NCBI RefSeq assembly: GCF_013449685.1
Contig: NZ_JACDSF010000013.1
Coordinates: 130,267 to 194,266, forward strand
DNA from: Pectobacterium brasiliense
GTDB lineage: Bacteria; Pseudomonadota; Gammaproteobacteria; Enterobacterales; Enterobacteriaceae
Length of the DNA: 64,000 nucleotides
Reading direction: 5' to 3'
Numbering within the stretch: position 1 is the first letter of the stretch; each line of letters opens with the position of its first letter. Below are positions 29,576 to 37,917 of this stretch, one piece after another. The notes beneath the pieces are model-generated. The model searched no databases, had not been told where the DNA came from, and was given only the letters and a program-made list of their open reading frames with translations. The translations under genes were made by a program, and so were the position numbers.

Positions 29576-30454
29576 ATGGACTCATTCACTTTAGAAGATC
29601 GCTTTGATTATCAGCCTTTAACCCATTCCCAAGGTGAAACCTGTCATTTTGGTGTGCGTATTGAGCCTAAACAGTCAGGCGTGCATATTGGTGAATTATC
29701 ACCTACCTGGCTGCGTACATTAGTAGAGAATGAACAATTAGTGGTACTGAGAGGCTTTGATAGCTTTACGAGTGCAGAAAATTTAACAACATACTGCGCA
29801 GCCATTGGTGACATTATGCAATGGCCATTTGGTGCCGTGTTGGAGCTGGTTGAACAACCCGATGCCACCGACCATATCTTTGCTAATAACTATGTTCCCT
29901 TGCACTGGGACGGCATGTACCTTAAAACCGTGCCGGAACTACAAGTCTTTCAATGCGTCTCAGCCGTTGGCGAAGGGCAGGGTGGGCGAACCACGTTTTC
30001 GAGTACCACCACGGCGTTACGTCTGGCGTCACCCGAAACCAAAGCGCTGTGGCAGCGTGCCACAGGTCAGTATCAGCGCGCCGTCGAGCTATACAGCAGT
30101 ACCGCGCAGGCTCCTATTATCGAGCAACACCCTTACCGCACTCATCCCGTCATTCGTTTTTGTGAGCCACCGATTGCTGGTGATAAAGAATTCTTGAACC
30201 CGTCCACTTATCACTTCTTCGGTATTGAACCTGAAGAGCAAGAGCAATTACTTAGCAGCTTGCAACATGCCTTATATGATCCACGGGTTCAGTATGCTCA
30301 CCAATGGCAAAGCGGCGACATTGTGATTGCAGATAACTACTCGTTATTACATGGTCGTGAATCTTATGCCAGCCAGAGTGGCCGTCATCTGCGCCGAGTG
30401 CATATCCATGCTAAACAGCCGCTGACTAACCCACATTTGGTGCAGCCGTCATGA
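29576..30454 (+). CDS. PvcB-like 2-oxoglutarate/Fe(II) oxygenase
   Basis: This is a TauD/TfdA-family dioxygenase of about 292 residues that closely resembles PvcB, the oxygenase acting on isonitrile-functionalised tyrosine. Shared features include WPFGAVLELVEQ, DHIFANNYVPLHWDGMYL (metal His-x-Asp) and a C-terminal HGRESY...RHLRRVHIHA with the distal His and substrate-binding Arg. I prefer the start at 29576, because GGAG lies 8 nt before it; an ATG at 29552 is possible. No pvcA/isnA isonitrile synthase gene is present next to it, so its substrate is unclear. Confidence 0.8.
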   Translation: MDSFTLEDRFDYQPLTHSQGETCHFGVRIEPKQSGVHIGELSPTWLRTLVENEQLVVLRGFDSFTSAENLTTYCAAIGDIMQWPFGAVLELVEQPDATDHIFANNYVPLHWDGMYLKTVPELQVFQCVSAVGEGQGGRTTFSSTTTALRLASPETKALWQRATGQYQRAVELYSSTAQAPIIEQHPYRTHPVIRFCEPPIAGDKEFLNPSTYHFFGIEPEEQEQLLSSLQHALYDPRVQYAHQWQSGDIVIADNYSLLHGRESYASQSGRHLRRVHIHAKQPLTNPHLVQPS

Positions 30455-31884
30455 AACCACAGCATGTTGATCTCATGATTATCGGCGCTGGGCCTGTTGG
30501 CCTGGCCTGTGCCTATCTTGCTCAGCTGTCAGGTTTAAGTACCGTCATTATCGATAAATCATCAGGGCCACTAACGGTAGGCCGTGCTGATGCGCTAAAC
30601 GCCCGCAGCTTACAGCTGTTTGAAATTATCGGTTTATTCGACGAGCTTTATCCCTTGGGCAAAACCTGCAATACCAGCTCAGTCTGGTCAAAAGGTAAAT
30701 TTATTTCACGCCAATCTACTTGGTGGGATGCTTTAGAAGGCTGTTTTCACAAGCATTTTTTAATGATTGGTCAGGCTTATGTAGAACAAGCGCTCGATAA
30801 TAAGCTCACCGAGCTAAGTAGTGCCGTGCGCCGTAATACTTCTGTGGAAGATATTGTGCTGGAGGACGACGGCTGTCTCACCACACTCACCAGCGGTGAG
30901 ACCGTGCGTTCCCGGTATTTGATTGGTGCAGATGGTTCACGATCGTTTGTGCGCCAACACTTTGCTATCCCGTTTGAGATCACTCGACCACAAATTACCT
31001 GGGCAGTGATTGATGGCGAAATAGAAACTGATTTCCCAAAAGTACCGGAAATTATTGTTTTCCAGGCAGAAACCGCCGATGTCGCCTGGATACCACGTGA
31101 AGGTAAGATTGATCGTTTCTATATCCAGATGGAGAGTGAGGACTTCACGCAACAGCAGGCGATAGATAAAATTAACCATGCTCTGCAACCACACCGTCTG
31201 TGCTTCAAGTCTATTGAGTGGTATTCACAATTCTCGGTTAAAGAGTCTGTAGCAGAACACTACATCCTTGAAAATAAATTATTTATCGCTGGTGATGCGA
31301 GCCATATTCACTCGGTAAATGGTGGGCAAGGGTTAAATACGGGGTTGGCCGATGCATTTAACCTCATCTGGAAAATGGCGATGATTACTCATCATCATGC
31401 GCCCCAAACGCTATTACAGAGTTACGAAACGGAGCGAAAAGCGGTCGCGCTGGAAGTGGTAAAAACGTCAGCGGAGCTCGTGCGTTCAACCAAAACCTCA
31501 GAGACAGGCACCCATGCCGATGATTACGTCAAGATTGTCGAAAAACGTGCGGGTTACATCACGGGGATGGGTGTTCGCTATGGCGCCGACGGGCGTGTTG
31601 GCGAAAGGCTGCATGATTTTATGTGGCGTGATTCTCAATCTAGTCAGTCAGGCAGAATTTACTCACATTTAAATTATCGTCATTACAGTTTGCTCATCAT
31701 CGGCGCGGCGACGGTACCGGCATCACTGCCTGATATCGTCAATGTCTTGCACGTTGAAACAGGCAGTAGCCCCTATTCCGATCAATACCTGTTAGTTCGG
31801 CCAGATGGCTATATCGCCGCCACCGCTCCTCTCGACCAACCTTCCGCGATCGGTCATTACTTTAGCGACTGGCGAGTTCAATAG
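30451..31884 (+). CDS. FAD-dependent aromatic monooxygenase (phenol hydroxylase type)
   Basis: This is a 477-residue class A flavoprotein monooxygenase. It has an N-terminal dinucleotide fold (MIIGAGPVGLACAYLA), the DG motif YLIGADGSRSFVR near residue 155, and the FAD-ribityl GD motif LFIAGDASHIHSVNGGQGL near 275. The C-terminal part resembles the thioredoxin-like domain of phenol 2-monooxygenases. It overlaps the PvcB-like gene by ATGA, so the two are co-translated and likely act on the same aromatic substrate, possibly a tyrosine-derived metabolite. Confidence 0.85.
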   Translation: MKPQHVDLMIIGAGPVGLACAYLAQLSGLSTVIIDKSSGPLTVGRADALNARSLQLFEIIGLFDELYPLGKTCNTSSVWSKGKFISRQSTWWDALEGCFHKHFLMIGQAYVEQALDNKLTELSSAVRRNTSVEDIVLEDDGCLTTLTSGETVRSRYLIGADGSRSFVRQHFAIPFEITRPQITWAVIDGEIETDFPKVPEIIVFQAETADVAWIPREGKIDRFYIQMESEDFTQQQAIDKINHALQPHRLCFKSIEWYSQFSVKESVAEHYILENKLFIAGDASHIHSVNGGQGLNTGLADAFNLIWKMAMITHHHAPQTLLQSYETERKAVALEVVKTSAELVRSTKTSETGTHADDYVKIVEKRAGYITGMGVRYGADGRVGERLHDFMWRDSQSSQSGRIYSHLNYRHYSLLIIGAATVPASLPDIVNVLHVETGSSPYSDQYLLVRPDGYIAATAPLDQPSAIGHYFSDWRVQ

Positions 31885-32294
31885 CATAAATGTTGCCGGC
31901 TCAGTGAGATGGCACTGAGCTGGTTTCATTCTGTCGGGCAGGGTGAAAGTAGAATAGACCACGCTAGACGTTATTTTGCTTACAATCCAAACTTCAATGT
32001 TTATAGAGACGCTATCTCTTTTGATCGGTTGCTGAACTCTGCTAACGAACATAACCCTCTGCCGCTGACGTTGAGCAAGAAGTGGTTAACGAAGTGGGGT
32101 TCTTTGGCAACCAAAATACGGTCTGCAAGCCTACAGCTCAGAAATGGCGGCACACTGTCGAGAAATTAAAGCGCTATTTCGAAAATTGGAACGCGGAATT
32201 GTAATGTTCTGGTGATTATTTTTACTGACATAGAAGAAATGAGTATGTCAGAAGACGTCTAAAGTGAATGGTTAGGTTTATTGGGGGCTTACAC
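31885..32294. other. Junction zone with two fused gene fragments
   Basis: No intact gene. At 31968-32050 the plus strand encodes YFAYNPNFNVYRDAISFDRLL..., a remnant of the C-terminus of the GHKL protein at 44521-46572. It runs, in another frame, into about 45 codons ending FFGNQNTVC...WRHTVEKLKRYFENW...EL (stop near 32202), the tail of a protein I do not recognise. This marks the left edge of the mobile region. Confidence 0.7.
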
Positions 32295-32600
32295 TTACAT
32301 TTCGAGGATCTCTTGAACCCAATCCCCCCAACATTCACAACCAAGTCGTGACTCAACTGTACCCGGATGAGATGCAAACCACCATTCCTTTACCACTTCA
32401 TATTCCGAGAGTATAAGGGTGAATGGACGCCAACAACCCATTCTTCCATCTTGATCACATGGATCACTGCCAACCAGGAAGAATTCATTCAGAAAGGGCA
32501 AAGGTGGGAAATAGCCAGAAGAACTAATGACACCAAAGATGCCATAAAGCACTTTGGTGTTCTCATCTAAAATCCGTTTAGCATTATTAATATTATTCAT
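32295..32600 (-). CDS. Hypothetical protein
   Basis: A 101-residue ORF with no recognisable motif, rich in Trp and Cys (GRMGCWRPFTLILSEYEVVK, RLGCECWGDWVQEIL). It sits 10 bp downstream of a DUF4942 fragment and has only a weak ribosome-binding site. It may be a genuine accessory gene or a relic. Confidence 0.4.
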   Translation of the reverse strand: MNNINNAKRILDENTKVLYGIFGVISSSGYFPPLPFLNEFFLVGSDPCDQDGRMGCWRPFTLILSEYEVVKEWWFASHPGTVESRLGCECWGDWVQEILEM

Positions 32601-32610
32601 AGAAATCCAT

Positions 32611-32890
32611 TCATCTGATGTTTACGTTATTTGTCATGTTCTTACTAAGTGTACGTACCTTGGTTTTCTGACTCGATAGTATTTTTGGATAGTGTTTAGC
32701 TATGATGTCGTTCATACGCTCAACCAACTCCATGCGTTTGAAGGTCAAATGCGCGGTTCCCTTCTGAAAGTAACGAATACTGAAGCATTCATCTTCGTAA
32801 GTTTCCTTAGCCGGATTCTCCCGGATATGTTCCATCAATCGCGTAGAGATATTGCCACGGTTGTCAGAGGTGGGTTTACCGTTCACCAGG
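32611..32890 (-). pseudogene. C-terminal fragment of a DUF4942 protein
   Basis: About 75 residues match the C-terminus of the intact DUF4942 gene at 34146-34979: NGKPTSDNRGNISTRLMEHI and FSIRYFQKGTAHLTFKRMEL correspond to DGKPIPDNRCDVTIRLMDHI and FSVRYFQKGTGHLTFKRSDL. Upstream it is joined to an integrase fragment, so the N-terminal two thirds were lost in a deletion. Confidence 0.8.
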
Positions 32891-33109
32891 ATCGCCACCA
32901 GAAGCGACAATTTTTCGAGCCTCTTCCCGTTTTAGTCTCGCCTCTGCCAACGAGATATCAGGATAAACGCCGATAGATAATTTCTTCTCTTTCCCTGCAA
33001 CGCGGTACTTCAAACAAACGCCAATATTTGGCTCCATTCGGCTTTATCAGAAGATAAGGCCTGCACTCTCAGTGAGTTTGTATTCTTTATCTTGTGGCTT
33101 GGCGGGCTT
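32883..33109 (-). pseudogene. N-terminal fragment of a P4-type integrase
   Basis: This stretch is close to the first 75 or so codons of the intact integrase at 52962-54176 (roughly 90 percent identical by eye over 53940-54150). It has small indels and no start codon, and the rest of the gene is missing. It marks the right end of an older element inserted at the same tRNA site. Confidence 0.85.
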
Positions 33110-33262
33110 CCCAACATCGATTTGATTTCCGGTATGCTGGGTTGACCTCGGTAGAGCTCAGCGACAGAAAATCCTAGTGGTATCAATGAATATAACGGGG
33201 TTTTGTTGAATTCGGTAGAGTCTGGGAGAACTTAAAATGGTACCCTACAGGATTCGAATTAG
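33110..33262. repeat. Second copy of the attachment region (direct repeat with 54226-54380)
   Basis: About 150 bp here repeat the integrase-to-tRNA interval at 54226-54380 with few mismatches. They end in TGGTACCCTACAGG...CGAA, a degenerate copy of the 3' end of the tRNA-Arg gene. This is the att-like left boundary of the younger island. Confidence 0.85.
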
Positions 33263-33416
33263 CCACGTATCTATATTGAAATAAAAGGATTTTCACCAGT
33301 TCGAAAAATGTAGTGGCCCCCAAATGGGCCCCCAAACCTTTCTGGCTGGATTTTTTGCGGGTTATCCGCAGTAGGTGGTGGATTATATCCTGTTTTGGGG
33401 TAGGGCAAAATACGGC

Positions 33417-33821
33417 TTATCGGTTGACCCAGTTTTCCACTCGTAGCCCAGGCACTCGCTCAAATTCACGCACATTGTTCGTTACCAGTATCAAGCCTGC
33501 TGACCGGGCATGACCCGCTAGCATGGCATCATACGGGCCGATGGGTGTTCCTTGTTTTGCCAGCTCGGCACGAATTTGCCCGGTATGTACGGCAGCGTCA
33601 AAGCCATAAGTTTGCACTTCCAGACGCGCAGAAAACCCTTCAATCACGGCGAGATTCTTTTCTGGATTTATCGATTTCTCCGCACCATAGATCAGCTCCA
33701 TCAGCGTGATAGCACTGATAGCAAACTGCCCGTAGTGACGGTAGAAAGCGTCCCTGACTTCCTGCGGTTTGTTCTTGATAGTGTAAATACAGATATTGGT
33801 ATCAAGCAGATATTTCAGCAT
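33417..33821 (-). CDS. vapC: VapC toxin (PIN-domain ribonuclease)
   Basis: A 134-residue PIN-domain toxin of a type II toxin-antitoxin pair, expected to cleave RNA (initiator tRNA in enteric VapC). Acidic active-site positions are visible in LKYLLDTNICIYTIKN (Asp near 7), ITLMELIYGAEKS (Glu near 43), GPYDAMLAGHA (Asp near 98) and TNNVREFERVPGL. Its start overlaps the vapB stop (ATGA). It lies immediately inside the left boundary of the island. Confidence 0.92.
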   Translation of the reverse strand: MLKYLLDTNICIYTIKNKPQEVRDAFYRHYGQFAISAITLMELIYGAEKSINPEKNLAVIEGFSARLEVQTYGFDAAVHTGQIRAELAKQGTPIGPYDAMLAGHARSAGLILVTNNVREFERVPGLRVENWVNR

Positions 33822-34051
33822 CAGAAATCTTCCCTGATCTGATCATCGGGCTGCTCTCTGGTGATCATAAAGTCAGGCGTTACCCCATCCTCTTCGAACC
33901 AACTGTCCCAGCTTTCGCCTGCCGGAGTGATAATGCGTGTACGACCAATCGCGACGATATCAACCTGCTTCACATCATCGGGCAGTGCAACTGCTTTAGG
34001 GAGCCGTACCGCTTGGCTGCGATTGCTTTTAAATACTGTGGTTTTTTCCAT
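33821..34051 (-). CDS. vapB: VapB antitoxin
   Basis: A 76-residue AbrB/SpoVT-type antitoxin: the N-terminal swapped-hairpin DNA-binding region TTVFKSNRSQAVRLPKAVAL is followed by an acidic tail that would bind VapC. The start at 34051 is chosen because AAGGAGATTGCT lies directly before it. It should autoregulate the operon with VapC. Confidence 0.92.
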   Translation of the reverse strand: MEKTTVFKSNRSQAVRLPKAVALPDDVKQVDIVAIGRTRIITPAGESWDSWFEEDGVTPDFMITREQPDDQIREDF

Positions 34052-34145
34052 AGCAATCTCCTTGGATAAATTTTGCTCTATTTCTAGCATAAAGTGTTAT
34101 TGGGATATGTCAATGGGATATACCTGTGTGGCATCATTGGATCAA

Positions 34146-34979
34146 TCACCTTGCCGCCAACATCCCCGGATAATGTTTGGCAATAATGTCGTTCATCTGC
34201 TCGATCAGGTCAGAACGTTTAAAGGTGAGATGCCCAGTACCTTTTTGAAAGTAACGCACACTAAAGAACTCATCCTCGTATTCCTGCTGATGCGGATTAT
34301 CACGGATATGGTCCATCAGCCGGATGGTGACATCGCACCGATTATCAGGAATAGGTTTACCGTCCAACAAGTACAGCATACGCTCTAGATCGGCCAGTTG
34401 ATCGCGTCGCCAGCCCCAGTTCAGACCAAAGCCCCAACGGTTGTAGGTCACCAGATTGCTGATGATGATTTTTTTGCCAAAGTAGCAAGGGTGATTGGTC
34501 TTGTAATCCCACGATAGCCCTTTGAATACGTTGATGACCCCACGCTCGAATACTTCCAGCTTGCTCTGGTGAAGTTGCTCAAAGGTGCTGAGGATATTGG
34601 CTTCGCTGATAGCCGGTAGCTCACCCTCATCCAGATTCTTGTGCCACTGACTACGCGCTTCGGCATCCATCAGCGACAACATGCCGGATTTCAACATCAG
34701 GTCGCGCCAGATATTGCGATCCAACGTGCGAGTGATGGCAGGCATCGCCTTGTCAGGAGTTTCTGTTAGCCAGCAATCGTAGCGATGCCCTTGCTTCAGT
34801 CCCCAGTCCTCAGCGGTGCCGCCGCCAATAGTTGCTGTGAGTGTTGAGAGCGCCCGTAGCTGGTTGAGGAGCTGTTCTATCTGTTGCAGCGCTGTATCAC
34901 GTCCGGTAACGATACGTTCGATATTGGTCGAGCAGATCAGCTCGGTGTGTTCGGTCAAAACCTCGGGTTCAATTTGCAT
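34146..34979 (-). CDS. DUF4942 domain protein
   Basis: A 277-residue protein of the DUF4942 family, common next to cbtA toxin genes in CP4-like islands; molecular function unknown. Recognisable segments are DRNIWRDLMLKSGMLSLMDA, FKGLSWDYKTNHPCYFGKKI and FSVRYFQKGTGHLTFKR. I prefer the start at 34979 (MQIEPEVLTEH); the frame is open to 35093 but would include a hairpin region. A fragment of a second copy lies at 32611-32890. Confidence 0.75.
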   Translation of the reverse strand: MQIEPEVLTEHTELICSTNIERIVTGRDTALQQIEQLLNQLRALSTLTATIGGGTAEDWGLKQGHRYDCWLTETPDKAMPAITRTLDRNIWRDLMLKSGMLSLMDAEARSQWHKNLDEGELPAISEANILSTFEQLHQSKLEVFERGVINVFKGLSWDYKTNHPCYFGKKIIISNLVTYNRWGFGLNWGWRRDQLADLERMLYLLDGKPIPDNRCDVTIRLMDHIRDNPHQQEYEDEFFSVRYFQKGTGHLTFKRSDLIEQMNDIIAKHYPGMLAAR

Positions 34980-35004
34980 AGTTTGTGGTCCATACATAAA
35001 AGCA

Positions 35005-35034
35005 AATGCGCCAGCCCTTACCGGCTGGCGCATT
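35005..35034. terminator. Strong hairpin between cbtA and the DUF4942 gene
   Basis: AATGCGCCAGCC pairs perfectly with GGCTGGCGCATT (12 bp, 6-nt loop). There is no long U-run; it is probably a processing or attenuation structure in the minus-strand transcript. Confidence 0.6.
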
Positions 35035-35096
35035 ATGCATCGGAGAGAGGAATAAATAGGTTTGGTGCGATGTGACTGGAAAGCCGCTCGCAATCT

Positions 35097-35417
35097 TTAT
35101 GCTTTAAGCAAACAAGTAGCACGTCTGGCACGGAGTACATCAACGGCAGTGAGAAACGGTGATTGCTCCTGCCAGTTAAAACCGTTGCGATCGATACGCA
35201 CCAGTTCGTATTTTTCCACCAGAAAATTGATGGCATTGACCAACGTGATGCCAGCATCGATATGCGCCTGAATCACGTTCTCCTCGCAGAACGGCGTGTC
35301 ATTGAGCGTGAGACCGTAGTGCTTTTCCAACAGATAGGTCAGAAGTTGCTGCCAGACGGCTATAGGTGACGGACAGGGGTTATCCTCCCGTGGCGGGATT
35401 GCAGGTGATGTTTGCAT
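35097..35417 (-). CDS. cbtA: CbtA/YeeV-family toxin
   Basis: A 106-residue toxin of the CbtA/YkfI/YpjF family, whose E. coli members bind FtsZ and MreB and block cell shape and division. Conserved segments are [38 protein letters not shown] and VLRARRAT. The C-terminus stops at [11 protein letters not shown], shorter than the 124 residues of E. coli CbtA, so the tail may be lost. It pairs with the antitoxin gene 69 bp upstream. Confidence 0.88.
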   Translation of the reverse strand: MQTSPAIPPREDNPCPSPIAVWQQLLTYLLEKHYGLTLNDTPFCEENVIQAHIDAGITLVNAINFLVEKYELVRIDRNGFNWQEQSPFLTAVDVLRARRATCLLKA

Positions 35418-35486
35418 GGGAATTGTCTCTTCAGGTTAAGTCGATAAAATCAGGGAAATATTCAGAATGGGGAGAGAAGCTGCGGG

Positions 35487-35822
35487 TTATTCTGCTGCCG
35501 CCGAAGAGGGATAGATAACAATATACACGTAGCCAACGCTGCCCAGCGTATCGGCTTCACAGGTCCATTCGTTGCAATGCAGCGTGACGCAGTTCTGCTG
35601 ACGAGGATTCAGTTCACCCGTTTGTAGTTTGTTCTCCAACTGCTTAATCAGCTCAGGGAAGCGACGCTCCAGATTTTGGGCTTCTGTTTTGCTAAACGTA
35701 CCGACAATGCTGGCCCGGTCTGCCAGATAGTGCAGACGGTTACCTTCCTGCACCAGTCTGGCTCCGAATCGCGGCGTGACAGCACACTTTAATCCCCATT
35801 CCGGGGCCTCTATTGATGACAT
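35487..35822 (-). CDS. cbeA: CbeA/YeeU-family antitoxin
   Basis: A 111-residue type IV antitoxin that in E. coli counters CbtA by stabilising FtsZ/MreB polymers rather than binding the toxin. Conserved sequence includes VTPRFGARLVQEGNRLHYLA, GELNPRQQNCVTL and CEADTLGSVGYVYIVIYP. The gene order radC-like, cbeA, cbtA is the usual one. Confidence 0.9.
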   Translation of the reverse strand: MSSIEAPEWGLKCAVTPRFGARLVQEGNRLHYLADRASIVGTFSKTEAQNLERRFPELIKQLENKLQTGELNPRQQNCVTLHCNEWTCEADTLGSVGYVYIVIYPSSAAAE

Positions 35823-35861
35823 GATGTTTTCCTTATAAAAGTGCGGTGGTAAGTGTGCTCA

Positions 35862-36335
35862 TCACAGCCAGCCACGTTCAGAGAATGACACCACGTCAGC
35901 GCCGCCGACAACCAGATGATCGAGGACTCTGACGTCGAGTTGTGACAGTGAGTCCTTCAGCTTGTCGGTGATATGGCGGTCAGCCTGACTGGGCTCGGCA
36001 CAGCCGGAAGGATGATTGTGTGCCAGTATCACGGCGGCAGCGTTATGGCGCAGTGAGGCTTTGAGGATTTCACGCGGATGCACTTCGGTACTGTTGATGC
36101 CGCCCAGCGCGATAACTTCCTTCTCTATCAGGCGGTGTTGGTTATCCAGATACAACACCATAAAGACCTCACGCTCCAGACTGCTGAGTTCCAGCATTAA
36201 CCAGCTTTTGGTGTCTTCAGACGTTTTAAACTGCCGCGCATTTTTTCGTACCCGTTTTTCCAGCAGGCACAGCGCCATCTGGATGATGCGCTGCTCTCTG
36301 GACGCGATGCAGCCTGCCAATGAATTACATGACAT
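35862..36335 (-). CDS. RadC/YeeS-like JAB-domain protein
   Basis: A 157-residue RadC-family protein with the JAB metal motif HNHPSG followed by Ser and Asp ([12 protein letters not shown]). Such YeeS/YkfG proteins accompany cbeA/cbtA in enterobacterial islands. Their role is unknown; a link to DNA repair has been suggested from the family name only. Confidence 0.9.
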   Translation of the reverse strand: MSCNSLAGCIASREQRIIQMALCLLEKRVRKNARQFKTSEDTKSWLMLELSSLEREVFMVLYLDNQHRLIEKEVIALGGINSTEVHPREILKASLRHNAAAVILAHNHPSGCAEPSQADRHITDKLKDSLSQLDVRVLDHLVVGGADVVSFSERGWL

Positions 36336-36358
36336 GGTGATTCCTTAATAAATAAAAT

Positions 36359-36384
36359 GCCCCCGCTGCATAAGCAACAGGGGC
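36359..36384 (-). terminator. Terminator-like hairpin
   Basis: On the minus strand GCCCCTGTTG...CAGCGGGGGC is followed by ATTTTATTTATT, downstream of the small membrane protein gene. Confidence 0.6.
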
Positions 36385-36419
36385 GGGGATGGGGTTACTT
36401 CGTGTGGTTAACGCTGTCA

Positions 36420-36653
36420 CTAGCGTCGGGAAAACCAGCGCAGCACTTTGGCAAACACCGTTACGCCAATAAACAGTCCTATCGGGATACCCAGAAACGG
36501 TGTCAGTGCCACGCTGGCAACGCCTGCGGTTCCGCCGCCGGTTAGCAGCCCTGCTAAGGTGGCGATAACCAGACCAATAAGGCTGTCCGAGATACCAGTT
36601 TTACTTAAGATAATGACAACCAAGACAATAACGATGATGGCAATAATGGGCAT
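36420..36653 (-). CDS. Small two-helix membrane protein
   Basis: A 77-residue very hydrophobic protein: helix 1 (PIIAIIVIVLVVIILSKTG), helix 2 (LIGLVIATLAGLLTG), a Gly/Ala stretch and an amphipathic C-terminus (KVLRWFSRR). I do not recognise a family. The start at 36653 is the ATG before PIIAI. It follows two exported-protein genes on the same strand. Confidence 0.6.
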   Translation of the reverse strand: MPIIAIIVIVLVVIILSKTGISDSLIGLVIATLAGLLTGGGTAGVASVALTPFLGIPIGLFIGVTVFAKVLRWFSRR

Positions 36654-36670
36654 GGCGTTATCTCTCCCGA

Positions 36671-37144
36671 TTATTCCCGGTGTGTCGTGGCACACGACGA
36701 GATATCAGCCAGCACCTTCTGCACGTTCTTTTGCCTGGGCTCCCAGGCACCCACATGCCGGTCATTGAGATAAACGTCAAACTGCGTTGCGCTGCCAATT
36801 GCTTCAATAAACGCGAACCAGGCATTATCCGCATTGCGCCACCCCAGCGAGGACGGAATACCGTACTGCTGGTCATCGATAACGACGACGATATACACCT
36901 CAGTGGAAAAATGGGAATCGACACCCTGACCACCTACAGGCAACACCGCCACGCTGTGTTGTAGCGTGTTATCCTCGTCGGGGTTGCCGGTACAGTTAAC
37001 GGTAAAGACACTGCCTGCGGTATTGGCTATCCGATATTCGGTGACCCCCTGACCAGAATCGGCACTCCACAGGTTCGGTACGGCCTGTGCGTATAGCGGC
37101 AACAGCAGTGCGCCTGCAAGCAGAAATGAAGGAATGTGTTTCAT
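36671..37144 (-). CDS. Exported hypothetical protein
   Basis: A 157-residue secreted or periplasmic protein with a clear signal peptide (MKHIPSFLLAGALLLPLYAQ, cleavage about AQA-VPN). The mature part holds two Cys residues (VNCTGNP and SSCATT) that may form a disulfide. No family recognised. The start at 37144 is chosen for the signal peptide, within an open frame reaching 37231. Confidence 0.65.
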   Translation of the reverse strand: MKHIPSFLLAGALLLPLYAQAVPNLWSADSGQGVTEYRIANTAGSVFTVNCTGNPDEDNTLQHSVAVLPVGGQGVDSHFSTEVYIVVVIDDQQYGIPSSLGWRNADNAWFAFIEAIGSATQFDVYLNDRHVGAWEPRQKNVQKVLADISSCATTHRE

Positions 37145-37179
37145 ACGGGTTCCTTGGTGTGAATAAACACGTCTCAGGG

Positions 37180-37752
37180 TCAGTAGCCGTAACGGCGGTA
37201 GTGCTCTTTGTTCACGCCGTCGACCAGCCATTTACCCAGTTTCTGCTCCTGTTCGCGTTTCTGTGCCTGAATTTCTGCCATCTTTTTCTGGTCGATACAC
37301 TTCTCTGGAATGCTCAGCAATAACGTCGGCTGCTCGGGCTTGTCGTTGGCAAAATTGGCATTGAAGTAGGTCTTTTTGTCGGTAATTTCATAGGTACAGT
37401 TGCTGGTTTTGTTACCACGATAGGTGACCTCCAGGTCACCGGGTGATTGTGACCGCGTATTTACTTTCACCAGGGAAAGGGTTTTGGCCTTTTTATTCGC
37501 CAGAAACAGTGGTCCGGAGCCATCTCTGACAAAAAACTGCTCAGTCCAGGGGTAGTTGAAAATCGCTCTCCCCTTGTATATTCGGCGGCCTAGCTCGTCG
37601 TCACTTATCCCATCAGTGTTGGTCCAGCCAAGCGCTTTTAAGGAGAACCAGTTAACCTGAGTGGGGAACTCGGTTGCTGAGTGCGCGGAGAAAGTGGTCA
37701 ACAGCCCGATTATCAGCCATCCCCGTTTGCCCGGAAGGTATGTAAACATCAT
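37180..37752 (-). CDS. Exported hypothetical protein
   Basis: A 190-residue protein with an N-terminal signal (GWLIIGLLTTFSAHSA) and a beta-rich mature region containing two Cys (SNCTYEI, PEKCIDQK). It ends in a charged helix (MAEIQAQKREQEQKLGKWL). Similar exported proteins occur in CP4-like islands, but I cannot name a function. It leads the three-gene minus-strand run 37752-36420. Confidence 0.6.
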   Translation of the reverse strand: MMFTYLPGKRGWLIIGLLTTFSAHSATEFPTQVNWFSLKALGWTNTDGISDDELGRRIYKGRAIFNYPWTEQFFVRDGSGPLFLANKKAKTLSLVKVNTRSQSPGDLEVTYRGNKTSNCTYEITDKKTYFNANFANDKPEQPTLLLSIPEKCIDQKKMAEIQAQKREQEQKLGKWLVDGVNKEHYRRYGY

Positions 37753-37917
37753 CGTATCCTTTATGTTGAAGTCATCATAAATATCGTCAAGACAGGACTG
37801 TGCCTGTCCGTGACGCTAGGAGTGGTCCTTCACTGAACTGTCCGTGTGCAACTACCGGTACTTTCCTTCTTTATCTCTCTTTCTGGTTTTCTCTGGTGTT
37901 GGCATCGCGTCCCTGAC

